Assembly (NCBI GenBank): GCA_003049465.1
Contig: PYSS01000072.1
Location: forward strand, 1-64,000
Direction of reading: 5' to 3'
DNA length: 64,000 bases
DNA from: Magnaporthiopsis rhizophila
Lineage: Eukaryota; Ascomycota; Sordariomycetes; Magnaporthales; Magnaporthaceae
A program made the position numbers and the translations under genes. This document shows positions 1-11,132 of the stretch, one piece after another (the stretch's first letter is position 1; each line of letters opens with the position of its first letter). A model generated the notes under the pieces. That model was given only the letters and a program-made list of their open reading frames with translations. It searched no databases and was not told the origin of the DNA.

Positions 1-311
1 TTATAAACAAATTAGGCTATAAAAAATAATTATACCCAGTTAATTTATTTATAATTAATATAATAATATAAATATTGCTTTATAATTTGGTTTGTTTGCT
101 TTATTTATTTATCTGTTTTGGGATAATAAATTATTAATAATATATGTTCCGCTTCAAATCTGGCTATTAAAACTTTCCAAAACTTATTAATAAATAGTTT
201 ATCTCGATTTATAATTAGTTTATCGGGCATTTGGTGTTTTAAAATCACGTTTTTAATAAAAATATATGCCAGTTTTGCAATATTATTGTTTTTTTTATAA
301 AATAGGAACAA
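1..311 (-). mobile_element. Ty3/gypsy integrase fragment, copy 1
   Basis: Read on the minus strand, 311 to about 105 encodes the end of a retroviral-type integrase core: an INRDKLF block, then KFWKVL, then a YYPKTDK block, matching the family pattern of Asp, a phenylalanine-tryptophan pair and a YHPQTDG-like motif. The reading then continues leftward out of the window, and the DNA of 1-150 matches the reverse complement of 6,430-6,570, the same region of copy 3. Stops and substitutions (Gln to Lys/stop) show RIP. The fragment is dead. Confidence 0.7.
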
Positions 312-840
312 AATATATTTAATAAGCCTGTTTACCGTTATTAGGATATTATTATACTAAATATTTGTTAGGGGCTTTCTTCGATTTGGGGAGTTTAATT
401 ATAAAATTTATTATAACTTTTTGCCAAACCTTGTTAAATACTGGCAATAATTAAAATAATTTATAAGGTTTGTGCTTATTGGTTTTATTTTTGGTATAAT
501 TTTTGCAATTTTTTATTGTTTTACAAATTATGGCTTGGGTTCCAATAAATCCGTGGTATTATTGTAATTTTTTCCAAATTTTGGTTATTTTTTAATATTT
601 ATAAATTATTTGATTATAAATCTGCTGAACTTTTTCAAAGGTTCATTTTTTTTAAAGCGTAATTTTTGTTAGCACCTATTATATTGGAACCAAAAATTTA
701 TTTGGTTTTTATGCTAAAATTGTGTGCATTTTTGGCAATATTTTGCCTTTATGGTTCGGTTGGCGGTTTAAAGCATTTGCCTGTTTATTTTCCAACCCTT
801 TTTTATATTCGATTCTAAAATTATAATTTTAAAGGAATTA

Positions 841-2520
841 ATTTTACAAAGGAAATACCAGATCCGGTGATCCGGTTTTTTAACAAAGGAAATAGCCGGA
901 TTTGGTGATCCGGGATGTTTATTTAAAAAGAAAAGCGGCCTTGGTGGGCCAGCGATTAAGGCAAAAGGAAAATAAGCGCTTTGGAAAGGCATTCCTGTGC
1001 TTTGGAAGTATTAAATTATTAAACCAAAAAATAATAGGAAAAGAATAATATAAATACGGATTTTTGCGCAATAAAAAGCTATTTAGCAAATTGTTTTAAT
1101 AAAAAATAATACTAATAATTGTTTTTATAATTTTAAAGGTAGGGTTTGTATTTATATAAAAGTATTTTATTTGCCCCGTTTGCAATCCGGCCAATCTGTA
1201 CCGGTAAACCTTATTTATTAACCTATTTTTTTATGCCTTATTTGTATGCGTTTTATTATTTAGGATTTCGATCAATTAATTATTATTTTATTAATTATTC
1301 ATTTTTTTCCTTTTTTTTTCTGCTTTTTTTTATTTTTATAACCAAACTGGCTGGTAAAAAAAGGAAATTATCGAATCCTATACAGTTGCGCAAAAATTAT
1401 CGTTTTTAAAATTTGGGTTTAACTGATAATCTTTTATTAAACAGTAATAAGTTTAAAATTATTGTTTATAACGGTTAAATTAAAAAGCAAGCTGGTTTTT
1501 TGCAAAATTTGGCTGTATTAATATTTTTAATTTAGTTAAACAATTCCTAAATCGGTACCAACACTGTTAGCACATTAATATTTTGTTTCAAAAACGTTAA
1601 ATGCGCTTAAATTTTAAATAAGCCATTTTTTGTTTCGGCTCCGAATCCCGATCTTGTTTTAACCGAAAATTTCCCGCAGGATTATACTTAAAATTTTCGG
1701 TCGGGATAAAATCGGAATTCGAAGCCGGAGCAAAAAACGGCTTATTTAAAGCTTAAATGCGTTTGGTTTTTTTAAAATAAAATATTAATGCGCTAACGGT
1801 ATTGGTATCGATTTGGGAACTGTTTAATTAAGCCGGAAGCACTAGTATAGCCAAATTTTGCAAAAAACCAGCTTATTTTTTAATTTAACCATTATAAATA
1901 ATAATTTCAAATTTATTATTATTTAATAAAAAATTATCAATCGGGCCCAAATTTTAAAAATAATAATTTTTGTGCAATTATATGGAACTTAATAATTTTT
2001 TTTTACCAGCTATTTTGGTTACAGGAATAAAAAAAGGTAAAAAAAAAGAAAGGAAAAATAACAATTAATAAAATAATAATTAATTGATCAGAATTTTAAA
2101 TAATAAAACGCATATAAATAGGGCACAAAAAGGATAGGTTAACAAATAAGGTTTATCGGTGCAAATTGGCCGGATTGCAAACGGGGCAAACAAAATACCT
2201 TTATATAAGCGCAAACCCTACCCCTAAAATCACAAAAGCAATTATTAGTATTATTTTTTATTAAAATAATCTGCTAAATAACCTTCCACTGCGCAAAAAT
2301 CCGCATTTATACCATTCTTTTCCTATTATCCTTTAGCTTAATAATCCAATACTCCCAAAACACAGGAATGCCTTTCCAAAGCACTTATTTTTTTTTGCCT
2401 TAATTACCGGCCCACCAAGGTCGCTCCCTTTTTCAAATAAACGTTCCGAATTACCAGATCCGGTTATTTTTTTTGTTAAAAAACCGGATCACCGGATCCG
2501 GCATTTCCTTTATAAAGATC
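841..2520. repeat. 1.7 kb imperfect palindrome
   Basis: The two halves are reverse complements of each other around a centre near 1,681. Matching pairs of positions keep a constant sum near 3,360: for example 856-950 with 2,412-2,500, 1,140 with 2,221, 1,441-1,627 with 1,740-1,925. The halves differ by scattered transitions, so each arm appears to have been mutated after the palindrome formed. Each arm is about 840 bases. Beyond about 840 and 2,520 the similarity stops, but integrase fragments lie further out on opposite strands (105-311 minus, 2,925-3,062 plus) with an offset of about 170 bases. No intact protein is encoded. Confidence 0.8.
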
Positions 2521-2630
2521 CTTTTGTTAGGGCTTCCGGAAATTCTTACAATCTTCGGGATAAACCTATTATATTATAAGAATAAAATACGGGGATGCCC
2601 GCGCACAAAAAAAAATTGCCGGTATCGGAA

Positions 2631-2930
2631 TAAGCATTTTGTGCGCGTGCGATCCGGAAAAGGAGGATGGAATGGAGAAACCTTTTGGGCTTTTTTGGAT
2701 CCCGCACGGGCCAACCGGCCTGTGCGGTTAGAGCGCGGATCGCCCTTTGGGCAATCGCCTCCGCGCAGATAAAAGGGCAGTCCTTTGCCCTTTTTTAGGC
2801 AGATAAATTCCTTCCTCTTTGTGCATAATAATAGGATTTTCCCAGATTATAAAGATCGTTATTCACCCCTTTTGCAGATTTCCGAGCCAACTGAACAGGA
2901 GAAACCCTCTTTTGCCAACATTAGCATATA
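2631..2930. repeat. Rearranged dispersed repeat, left copy
   Basis: Positions 2,631-2,790 match the reverse complement of about 9,810-9,962 (shared GCGCGGAGGCGAT core and a GGATCC/GCACGGG block). Positions 2,815-2,930 match about 9,945-10,058 in direct orientation (shared ATCGTTATTC, TCCGAGCC and AACAGGAG words). The same two pieces are therefore joined in a different relative orientation here than at 9.8-10.1 kb. The island has kept more G and C than its surroundings. The family is not recognised. Confidence 0.65.
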
Positions 2931-3062
2931 TTTTTATTAAAAATGTGATTTTAAAATACAAAATACCCAATAAATTAATTACGGATTGAAACAAATTATT
3001 TATTAATAAATTTTGGAAAATTTTAATAGCCAAATTTGAAACGAAACATATAATATTAAATT
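2925..3062 (+). mobile_element. Ty3/gypsy integrase fragment, copy 2
   Basis: The plus strand encodes a second, more mutated copy of the integrase segment found at 105-311: a run of NKLFINKFWKIL-like residues followed by KFETKH. DNA identity with the reverse complement of 140-248 is evident by eye. The match stops abruptly at about 3,062, where a less AT-rich island starts. It is a truncated, RIP-mutated relic. Confidence 0.65.
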
Positions 3063-3430
3063 AGCCCTGGTATCCGCGGAGGAAAAGTATAAAAAGGACA
3101 AAACACCTACGATGATTTTTTTTTGGTGTTCCAGATAGCAGGGCAGGCAGTAATAAATTTTACCACCTCCCAATTTTGGGGGATATTATCCCCCCCTCGT
3201 TTCCCTCTTTTTCCCTTTTTCAACCTTTTCGTGGATAATCTCGAAAACCAATATAACGCACAGATCGTGCTAACATTCTTCGTCCCATCTTTTTCTCCAC
3301 CAATGGATACCCCCGTTTCCATACAGGAGGAAAAACTAATATTATCTGCAAGTTAGCAATTAAATAACCTTAAAATTGTCGATCCCGCAGCTGCCGCCAA
3401 CATTTTTTTCCGACTAACGGCCAAATCAGT
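3063..3430. other. Less AT-rich island, no identifiable gene
   Basis: This stretch has noticeably more C and G than the DNA around it and open frames on both strands (a 77-codon frame on plus at 3,123 and a 71-codon frame on minus ending at 3,107). Neither translation resembles a family I know. It could be a repeat that has been mutated less, or unique DNA caught between retroelements. Confidence 0.4.
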
Positions 3431-5629
3431 TTTTTTTATTTACCCAAAATGTTTATTCACCAATAACAAATTTATTACCGGGGTAAAAAAATTCGAGTTT
3501 AACAAGTATTATACCGTACAAAAAAATTACAAAAACGGTACCAAACATTTCCACATTATTAAAAATTGGTTTTACAAGCGTAATATTAAAAGCCCGAGGC
3601 ATTTCGATATCGGAAGGTTCCATCCGAATATTAATCGGATAAGGAACCAATTTGCGGTATAAAAATATTTTTATAAACGAAAAGGGAGGTTTTATTATAT
3701 CAGCAGGATAATAACCGAGCCAAAAGGTTTTCGGAAAAAAATTAAAGCAAATTTTTGGTTTTAAACCGTGGAAATAACAAATTGCAAAACATTTTTTGCT
3801 TTTTTCAAAGCTATCCAACCATAAAATTTAATTTTTTATTATGGCAGTATCAAAATTTATACCGATAATATTTTCCGGATACCCGTTCCAAAATATATTG
3901 GTCCCAAACTAAACGAAATGTGGGATTTTTTTATAAAAATTACAAAATAGATACAGGATAACCTTTATAAAAAATAAAATATAATATTATAATCTTTTCC
4001 TTTTGTTTATTTTTCGTTTTGGGACCCTTAAAAAAATAAAAACCGAATTTTTGTTTCGGTACCCTGTGGTATTTTATTTAAATATGGCTTTAGCTTAATC
4101 TTTTTATTTTAAAAAGGCCCTCGGGGGGGCTTTTACCGGCCTGACCAATATAAAGCTAATATTATTTATTACAGGCTAATTTAAATTATTATGCTTATAC
4201 GGTTTAATCAGGCTGTTTAAAATAATATGGGCCAAAAATTTGGGCCTATATAATTATATAAACGGTTATTAAAATACCTTCCTTTTTAATAGCACTAAAA
4301 AATATTTGGTTATTAATAATATGCTTTTAAGTAATAAAAATATATTTAAATATTATAAATAAATGCTAAAGTGCTAAAATAATTTTTTAATAACAAATAA
4401 ATACCTGAAAAAGATATATTTCGAAAATTAGGGATTATTTTATATTTATTTGGCAAATAAAAATCCATATGGATATAATAAAATAAATATTAATTGGTTG
4501 GACAGAAATTATATATTTATGTATATAATAAAGCTTTTATTTGTGAAAAATAAAAGGCAAGGCATACCAGATTCACAAATAGAAAAGCTAAAAACTTTCG
4601 TAACACAAATAAAAAAAAATAATAATTTTCTATAATTAATTTTGTTACCAAAATAATATTAAACTAATTTTTTATATTTTTATAATAAGCAAAAAATACC
4701 TTTTAAATCCTAAAATAATAATAAATATTTTTAATACAAAAAAATTAGATCAAAATACCAACTGGCCAAACCTTGCAATAAATATTTTTGTTTTGGGCCG
4801 ATAAAAATTTATATCCATATTTATAAAACCCCCAAAAAAAAGCGCAAAATACAAATATCGCTTTATAATAAAAAATGGTATATAAAAAAAATATAAAATA
4901 AATATTGCACCAAACCTTATTATTATTATAATAATATAAACCATTTGTATTTAAACCGTAATATTTGGTTTTGTAAATTATCGGAACCCACAAATTAATT
5001 GGCCGAAATTGCAAAATATTACGCACCGTAAAATGCTAAACCTGGTTTAACAAAATATATTGGCAAAATTTGGTATTAATAGCACGATAAATATAAAACC
5101 GAGTATCAAAAAAAAAAATATCCCCAGTTTTATTTACCCAAAATAAAAGGTAAAAATTGCCCTTTAAAATATTAAATCCGTTATCGGCCTTATTAATAAA
5201 AAAAATTGTTTTAATATTAGTATTAGTATTAAATATATTCCAGTAATTTTTAATACCTGGCTTAAAAGGGATATATATAATAATATGCATATTGCAAAAG
5301 TGCAACACATATACCTCTATTTAAATTTTTGCACCTCGAAAAATTATTTTAAAAAGGCTCCGGTTAAAACCATAATAAAATTTGGTGGCAGGAAAAATAA
5401 AATTATAATTAAATAACCCTGCCTGGATCTGGATTAAAATGGGCGAAAATTTATCACCAAAATTAATAAAATTGCTGCAAATATTTTTTTTAGTTGCAAT
5501 AATAGCAATTATTTTAAACGCAAATTTATAAGCATTTTGGCAATTACCGAAATATCGGCGGTAATTTTCTCGGGATCCGTAAACTATAATAATAATAAAG
5601 GTATTAATATATTACAAAAAAGCCACAAG

Positions 5630-5652
5630 TAATAATAATAATAATAATAATA
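5630..5652. repeat. AAT trinucleotide microsatellite
   Basis: A run of AAT/TAA triplets within the AT-rich block. No function is inferred. Confidence 0.6.
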
Positions 5653-6424
5653 AAAATAATAACCGATCGGAGGAAAAATTTTATAATCTGTATATTTTGC
5701 AGGCTTTTATTTAAAAGGCTGCAATTTTTGCAGGGGCTTTTGTTCGGAAAAATGGCACAAAAAGAAAAAAAAAGCCGGTAATTAACAGGTAAAACAAAAA
5801 AAATAAAGGCTGTATTAATACCAACTAATAATATTAATAACGGTAATAAAAATAGCGGGCTGTAAAACGGATTATTTTGTACAAAAAGCGATTAAAATAA
5901 AAATAATAATACCAAATTAATCGTTTATAGCGGTATTATAAATATATTTCGAAAAGGGATAATTTTTAAAACAAAAGCAAGTAAAATATCCGTCCTTATA
6001 AAATTTGTAAAATATGTTCGATATAATAAAAATGCAAGAATAACGGGAAAAAACTCGTTACAATAGAAACGCGGTTCGCAATGCATATAAATAAATAATA
6101 ATTTTGCTTAAAATACCAATACCAAATGGTGTTCCTATTTTAGCAATATTTAAAATAATTAACGATATGGTTGATAGGGCTGTGCGTAAATCACAATTAA
6201 TAGTGTTGCATTTGCAATAAGGGTGCTCGGTTTAAACAAATGCGATTGGTTGCGCACAGAATAACCATAAATTATTATACAATGGTGTCCCAAAATCAGC
6301 CCATTTTGAGACCGAGCCCTGCAGGACACCGAGAATAGACCCACCCCACCACGATAATATACCATATAATCCCAGCAATCCTATAAATAACCCACTCCAC
6401 CACATGCAGAACACCAGGATATTG

Positions 6425-7190
6425 CGCACCAGGGCTGTATTATTAATAATTTATTATCCCGAAATAAATAAATAAAACAAACAAACTAAACCATAAAACA
6501 GTATTTATATTATTATATTAATTATAAATAAATTAATTAAATATAATTACTCTTTATAGCCCAATTTATTTATAATAATTTGGTATATAAAAGTATAAAA
6601 ATTACCCCGTTTTTTGCAAATTATGCATTTATACCTACGGTATACAAAAAACCTAAAATACGAAAAAATGTTTCAGTAACAAAAATACAAATTATCAAAA
6701 TAACCAAATTATATAAATATTTGTAAAAAAAACTTAAAAAAAAGGTCGAAAAACCAACCTTTAAAAAAAGGAATAATGTTTATTTTTTGTGCTGTAATAT
6801 CAAAACAAAACGGCCAAATAAGAAATTAAATTATAAAAAATTCGAACCATTCAAAATTAAAAAAATAATTTTATTAATTAATTATGAATTTCAATTACCA
6901 CTAACCATAAAAATCCATTCTATTTTTTATATTTTTTTACTAAAACCGGTATTACCTGGTTCAAAAAGCACAAAATTAATAAAAATTAACCCAAATTAAA
7001 AATAAAAGGTTAAAAAAATCCTTAATAGCAAAATACATTATTACAAACAGTAGTACTTGGTTAAATAAGCAAAATATAAGCACAAATATAATACATAAAA
7101 AAAACGAATTTTGCAAATTGCTAAAAAGCTTTATAAAAGTATCGGTAAAAGTAATTGCAAGAAAATTAGAAAAAAAATACGCCAAATAAA
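6425..7190 (+). mobile_element. Ty3/gypsy chromovirus: integrase end and chromodomain relic
   Basis: Plus-strand translation gives, in order: a YPEINK block (family YHPQTDG), an NKQTKP segment (family ERTNQT), an FFANYAF block about 6,612-6,650 (family FFANYGF), then a stretch from 6,787 with KTKRPNKKLNYKKFEPFKIKK and IHSIFYIFLLKP, the conserved tail that precedes the chromodomain, and from about 7,012 a chromodomain reading VKKILNSKIHYYKQ, stop, YLVK, stop. The stops fall exactly where the family has Gln and Trp (CAG or TGG mutated to TAG or TAA). This identifies a chromovirus-type Ty3/gypsy element killed by RIP. The 5' part (gag, protease, reverse transcriptase) is not recognisable upstream, where DNA at 6,240-6,424 is of a different character. 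Confidence 0.8.
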
Positions 7191-7222
7191 AAGGCGTAAA
7201 CTTTTCCGTTTGCTTAATTAGG

Positions 7223-7289
7223 TTGTATTAAAAATCGAACCCAAAACCTTTCGTTTAAAAAATAAACATATTACCACTGTATTATACAA
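7223..7289 (-). pseudogene. tRNA-like sequence, degraded
   Basis: On the minus strand the 67 bases begin and end with complementary TTGTAT/ATACAA arms, contain an A-box-like CAGTGGTAATATG, a possible anticodon arm with an ATTTTTT loop, and a B-box-like GGTTCGATT. It sits just downstream of the gypsy relic. The T-arm pairs poorly unless several C-to-T changes are assumed. It may be a RIP-damaged tRNA or the head of a tRNA-derived SINE, or chance. Confidence 0.3.
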
Positions 7290-7352
7290 TTTGAAAAAAT
7301 TGTTAAAAGCTTATTAATTTATCTGGCGGAAAAAATATAAATAAATTAAGGT

Positions 7353-7559
7353 TTAAATTAACCCCAAACCTGTCCCAGCCAAAAAAATAGGAAAAAAATC
7401 GGAAAAAGCAGAAAAAAGTTTTGCAAAAGCCGGTTCGGTTATCCGGGCAATTTTTTTATGCTTAACCCGTTTTAGTTCCTTAATATTACTAATGCCCCAA
7501 AATAATGCATATAATTTCCGCTTTAGCCAAAAGTTTTTTTGTTTTTGCAAATGTTCCAA
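7353..7559 (-). pseudogene. Possible C-terminal tail of a Fot1/pogo transposase
   Basis: A 68-codon minus-strand frame begins EHLQKQKNFWLKRKL and continues with GISNIKELKRVKHKK. Fungal pogo/Fot1 DDE transposases often end in a charged coiled segment with a W-x-KR word followed by a G-x-x-N/T-x-x-EL word, and this resembles it. No DDE catalytic core is readable to its right, where the 7,690-8,025 frame is hydrophobic noise. The call is weak; a retroelement gag piece is an alternative. Confidence 0.3.
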
Positions 7560-8089
7560 CCAATTATTAAAAATATAATGCTTATTTTTAATAGCCCGAA
7601 TAGCCGTTTTTAATTATTAGTATTGTTAATTAATAAAACGAAACTGGTTAAGTATTAGGCCAAAAATATTTCATATAATATAATAAGTTTTAAAAAAAAA
7701 CGTTATATTTTGCCCGTTTAAAAATTTTGTAGCAATAAATACAGAAAAATATAAAAATAACTAATAAAAAAATAATAGCTAAAAAATTTTTCCAACAAAA
7801 TATCGAAAAAATTATCGATTTATATTTTTGTACCCGATTAAATATTTTATTAAAGTAAAGAAAAAAGCAAAAAAATAAAAAAGAAGTACGCATTATTAAG
7901 GAAAAAACTGGGAATATGGTTAAAAGGATTTGGCCTAAAAAAAGGGATTTAATATTATAACCACAGCTGGTAAGGGGCAAAAAGGTTGGAAAGCTAAACC
8001 TTAATAAAATGCTTTTATCCTGCAATTGCGCAGGCCAAAAGCCTAGCGATTAAGGTCAGGTTATAAGGAAAATTATATAATACTAAGGT

Positions 8090-8160
8090 AATTTGTAATT
8101 TGTTTTGCAAATTACAAAGCGGGAAAAGTAATTTGTGATCCGTTTCGCAAATTATAAATT
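8090..8160. repeat. Short tandem hairpins of a TTTGCAAATTA motif
   Basis: Two adjacent self-complementary units built on GCAAATTA / TAATTTG words occur here. They look like remains of a small foldback element. Nothing further can be supported. Confidence 0.35.
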
Positions 8161-8242
8161 AAGGAACCTAATAAGAAGGTTGTCCGCTTATAAATAAGGG
8201 CAAACCTTTCCGGCAAACAGGTAATTTTAACTGAGGCTCCGG

Positions 8243-8393
8243 TATTAGTTAACCTAAGTTAGCTCCAAAGCATCTTTTTGGGCAAGTAATAACAGATAAT
8301 ATTCCTACCAAACCCCAAATTACGTGTAAGGCGATTTTGCAAAATTAGTACTGCTTAACACCGCCTTTAGGTGCCCTACCTTAGGAGCAGAAG
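8243..8393 (+). repeat. Dispersed repeat, copy A
   Basis: This stretch is similar in direct orientation to 10,143-10,305. Shared words include AAATTACGTG/AAATCACGTG, AAGGCGA, TAGTACTGC, GGTGCCC, TACCTTA and AAGGCCTGT/AAGGCTTGT. Differences are mostly C/T and G/A, as RIP would leave. It may be part of a long terminal repeat, but boundaries and target duplications were not found. Confidence 0.6.
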
Positions 8394-9809
8394 GCCTGTG
8401 ATTGTAATATGGTAATTAAACTGGTATCTCGAAATGGTTAAATATCGGATTTTTTAATATAGTAAATTAAAAAAATAAGTTTTAACTTATTTAAACCTGT
8501 TAATCTTATTAGTAAACCGTTAGTAGGTTATTAGTGTTTGGTATCGAAATCGCCAGTTAAAGGGATTAAAAAATTAGTTATTTATAGTTTATAATTTTTA
8601 TTTAAAATTTAAAAATAATAAAGGTTAAATTATAATGTTATTTTAATAAAGGATTATGCGGCCCTGGTTTAACATTTAACCAATTTTAAAATTTTTAATT
8701 AACCGTTTTTTATTAATTAATAAACCAAATGCTTTTGCCTGGCCGAATAATTCCGTAATAAAATTAGGAATTTTAAGAGCTTTGCTTTTATCGTGGTAAT
8801 TTATTATTAGGGGTTTTACTGCTCCCCAAACGCCAGGTTTTAAGCATTGTTGTTATTGGTTAAAAATTTATACAATTTTATTGTGCTTTTTGTATTAAAT
8901 TTACCTAAAACCATAAAATTGCAATTTATTAAAAATTTAATTAAAAAAAGTGTTATTTTTATATTAAACAAATCCATGATTTTTAAAGTTAAGCCTTTAA
9001 AGTTTTAAAGAAAATTAATAAGAAAGGTTTTCACGGTACTAGTTATTTTTAATTATAAACCTAATATTTAAATATAAATTTAATTTTTAAAAATGGTTTA
9101 AAAAAAATTTTAAAGGCGTATTTATTTTGTTACAGGATTTTTTTATTGCATTTTTTAAAGACAAATTACGAAATATTTTATTTTTAAACCATTTGTTAAA
9201 AATTTTTATGAAAATGCCATTTTTAATTGAAATTATTTTTGGAGGCGTTTTTTTATGTTTTTAATATTTTTTTAATGGTGCTTATTAAATTATTAAGGCC
9301 TTATTAAAATCGCCGGTGCGTTCTTTTTAATAGGTGGATAAATAAATTTATTTTAAGCTGGTAATTTTTTAATTTAAAAACCTTTATGGTTTGTAATGTA
9401 CAAATCGGTTTTTTTAAAAATTACGTAACGTTTTTTTTAAATTTATAATTTTTTTTTGACTAGCCTTTATGTTTTATTATTATTACCCAGCGTAAAAGGT
9501 TTAAAAAAAGGTGTCCTTAAAAAATGCGCCGCTAAAAAAAGGAAAGCGTTTTTTTATTTTTAAATTTTACGTAAACCTTTTTTTAACATTAAAAATTTAA
9601 CGGTTAGGTATTTAGCGTTACACTTTTTATTTTACCATTTATAATACCTTTTTAAATATTACTAATTAATATTGGTACAAGTTTGTATTTTTATTTAACG
9701 GCTCGAAATTTTTTTAAAAGTAACAAATAAAAAATTTTGTAATTAAAGGGATAATTTTGTATATTTGTGCGTAAAAAGGGAAAGATTTATCTGATTAAGA
9801 AGGGGCCTA

Positions 9810-10058
9810 GGACTGGCCCTTATATGCGCGGAGGCGATCGCTTAAAGGGCGTTCCTCCGCTCTAGCTTAGCCGGGCTTATTGGCCCGTGCAGGGATCCGG
9901 AGGATCCCGGGGCCCTCTGGAAAAGACCCCTTTCCCGCTCGCGCGCGCGCATAGAAATGCCATTCCAACAATCCCCTTGATTACAAAAATCGTTATTCGT
10001 GACCTTTGAAAAGTTCCGAGCCGTTTAAACAGGAGTATAAATTTTTACCAACAACAGT
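9810..10058 (+). repeat. Dispersed repeat, right copy
   Basis: Partner of 2,631-2,930. Here the GC-rich part (9,810-9,962, with a GCGCGCGCGC run) and the AT-rich part (9,945-10,058) are contiguous in one orientation, whereas in the left copy the GC-rich part is inverted. Confidence 0.6.
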
Positions 10059-10142
10059 AATAAATTTAAAATTATAATAAAATAAACGCAAGGTATAAAA
10101 ATAAAAATACTTTACCGTTTTATATAATTTTAATTAAGGCCC

Positions 10143-10305
10143 TGGCATTAATTAATGTCAATTAACTTCAAAACATCCCTTTAAATTAACAATTAAGGTT
10201 ATTATTTCCAGACCCTTCCAAATCACGTGCAAGGCGACCTTGCACCCTAGTACTGCCTAATACCTCTCCTGGGTGCCCTTACCTTAAAAGTAAAAGGCTT
10301 GTTTA
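10143..10305 (+). repeat. Dispersed repeat, copy B
   Basis: Direct-orientation relative of 8,243-8,393. The Fot1/pogo-like element begins about 14 bases after its end. Confidence 0.6.
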
Positions 10306-10318
10306 CAACATTTTATTA

Positions 10319-11132
10319 AGTCAGTGCACCCCTTCCAGCCACCCCCACTTCCAGCCACCTTGGTTGCCATACAAATTCACACAAACGCACTGCTTTAAAA
10401 ACGTTATAACAAATCGGGAAAAAATCGTATAAAGGCAAATTAAACGGTTTTATAAAATTTAACAGCTATATTTTATAAATATAATAATCACTTTTGTTAT
10501 ATACTTAATATATATTTTATTAACATGCATTAAAATAAAAGTACGTGAAATATTAACGTTTGCTAATAAAATATATATAAATTATAACATTTAAAAAATA
10601 ATTTATAACTTTTTAATTATAAAGGTATAAATATCAATAACCAGTTTTATAATTGTAAAATTTGTAATTTTTAAATTTTTTTTTTAAAGGTTATATTATA
10701 TTTTACGTAATTTGGTATATATAAGCTTAACGCACAGTGTACATCACAGTGCATTATAAATTATATCATAAAAAATTAAATAAAATAATTATTAATATAA
10801 AGGTTTAAAATTTATATTATTTTTTATATTGTTATTACGTAAAAAATAATATTTTTAAAATTAACTCTTTATATATAAAATTATATACGATTTTATTTTA
10901 TATGTAATTTGTATGTATTTTTTAATTTTTTTAAAAATTTTTAAATTATACCACGTACACATATTAAATTATAATTTCTTTATTTTTTATATTAAATTTA
11001 AGTTTTTAATTTTATAAAACCGTTCACCTTTTATTTATACGATTTCTTCCAATTTATTATAACGCTTTTAAAACAGTGTGTTTGTGTGAATTTGTATGGC
11101 AATCAGGGTGGCTGGAAGGGGGTGCACTAACT
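10319..11132. mobile_element. Fot1/pogo-like TIR element, non-autonomous, 814 bp
   Basis: The ends are inverted repeats starting AGTCAGTGCACCCC on the left and AGTTAGTGCACCCC on the right (reverse complement), followed by CTTCCAGCCACC in both; similarity continues inward for about 130 bases (10,319-10,460 against 11,010-11,132). The element is flanked by TA at 10,317-10,318 and 11,133-11,134, the target duplication of Tc1/mariner and Fot1/pogo elements, and Fot1-type ends also start AGTCA. The interior is AT-rich and has no transposase frame, so it is a MITE-like or RIP-destroyed copy. It is inserted into older repeat DNA. Confidence 0.75.

Noticed and set aside
1146..1409. An 87-codon hydrophobic frame inside the palindrome
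   Set aside because: It is a translation of RIP-mutated AT-rich DNA; the mirrored arm does not preserve the frame.
7690..8025. A 111-codon hydrophobic minus frame
   Set aside because: Phe/Ile/Lys/Tyr-dominated composition is the usual product of AT-rich DNA; no membrane-protein family is recognisable.
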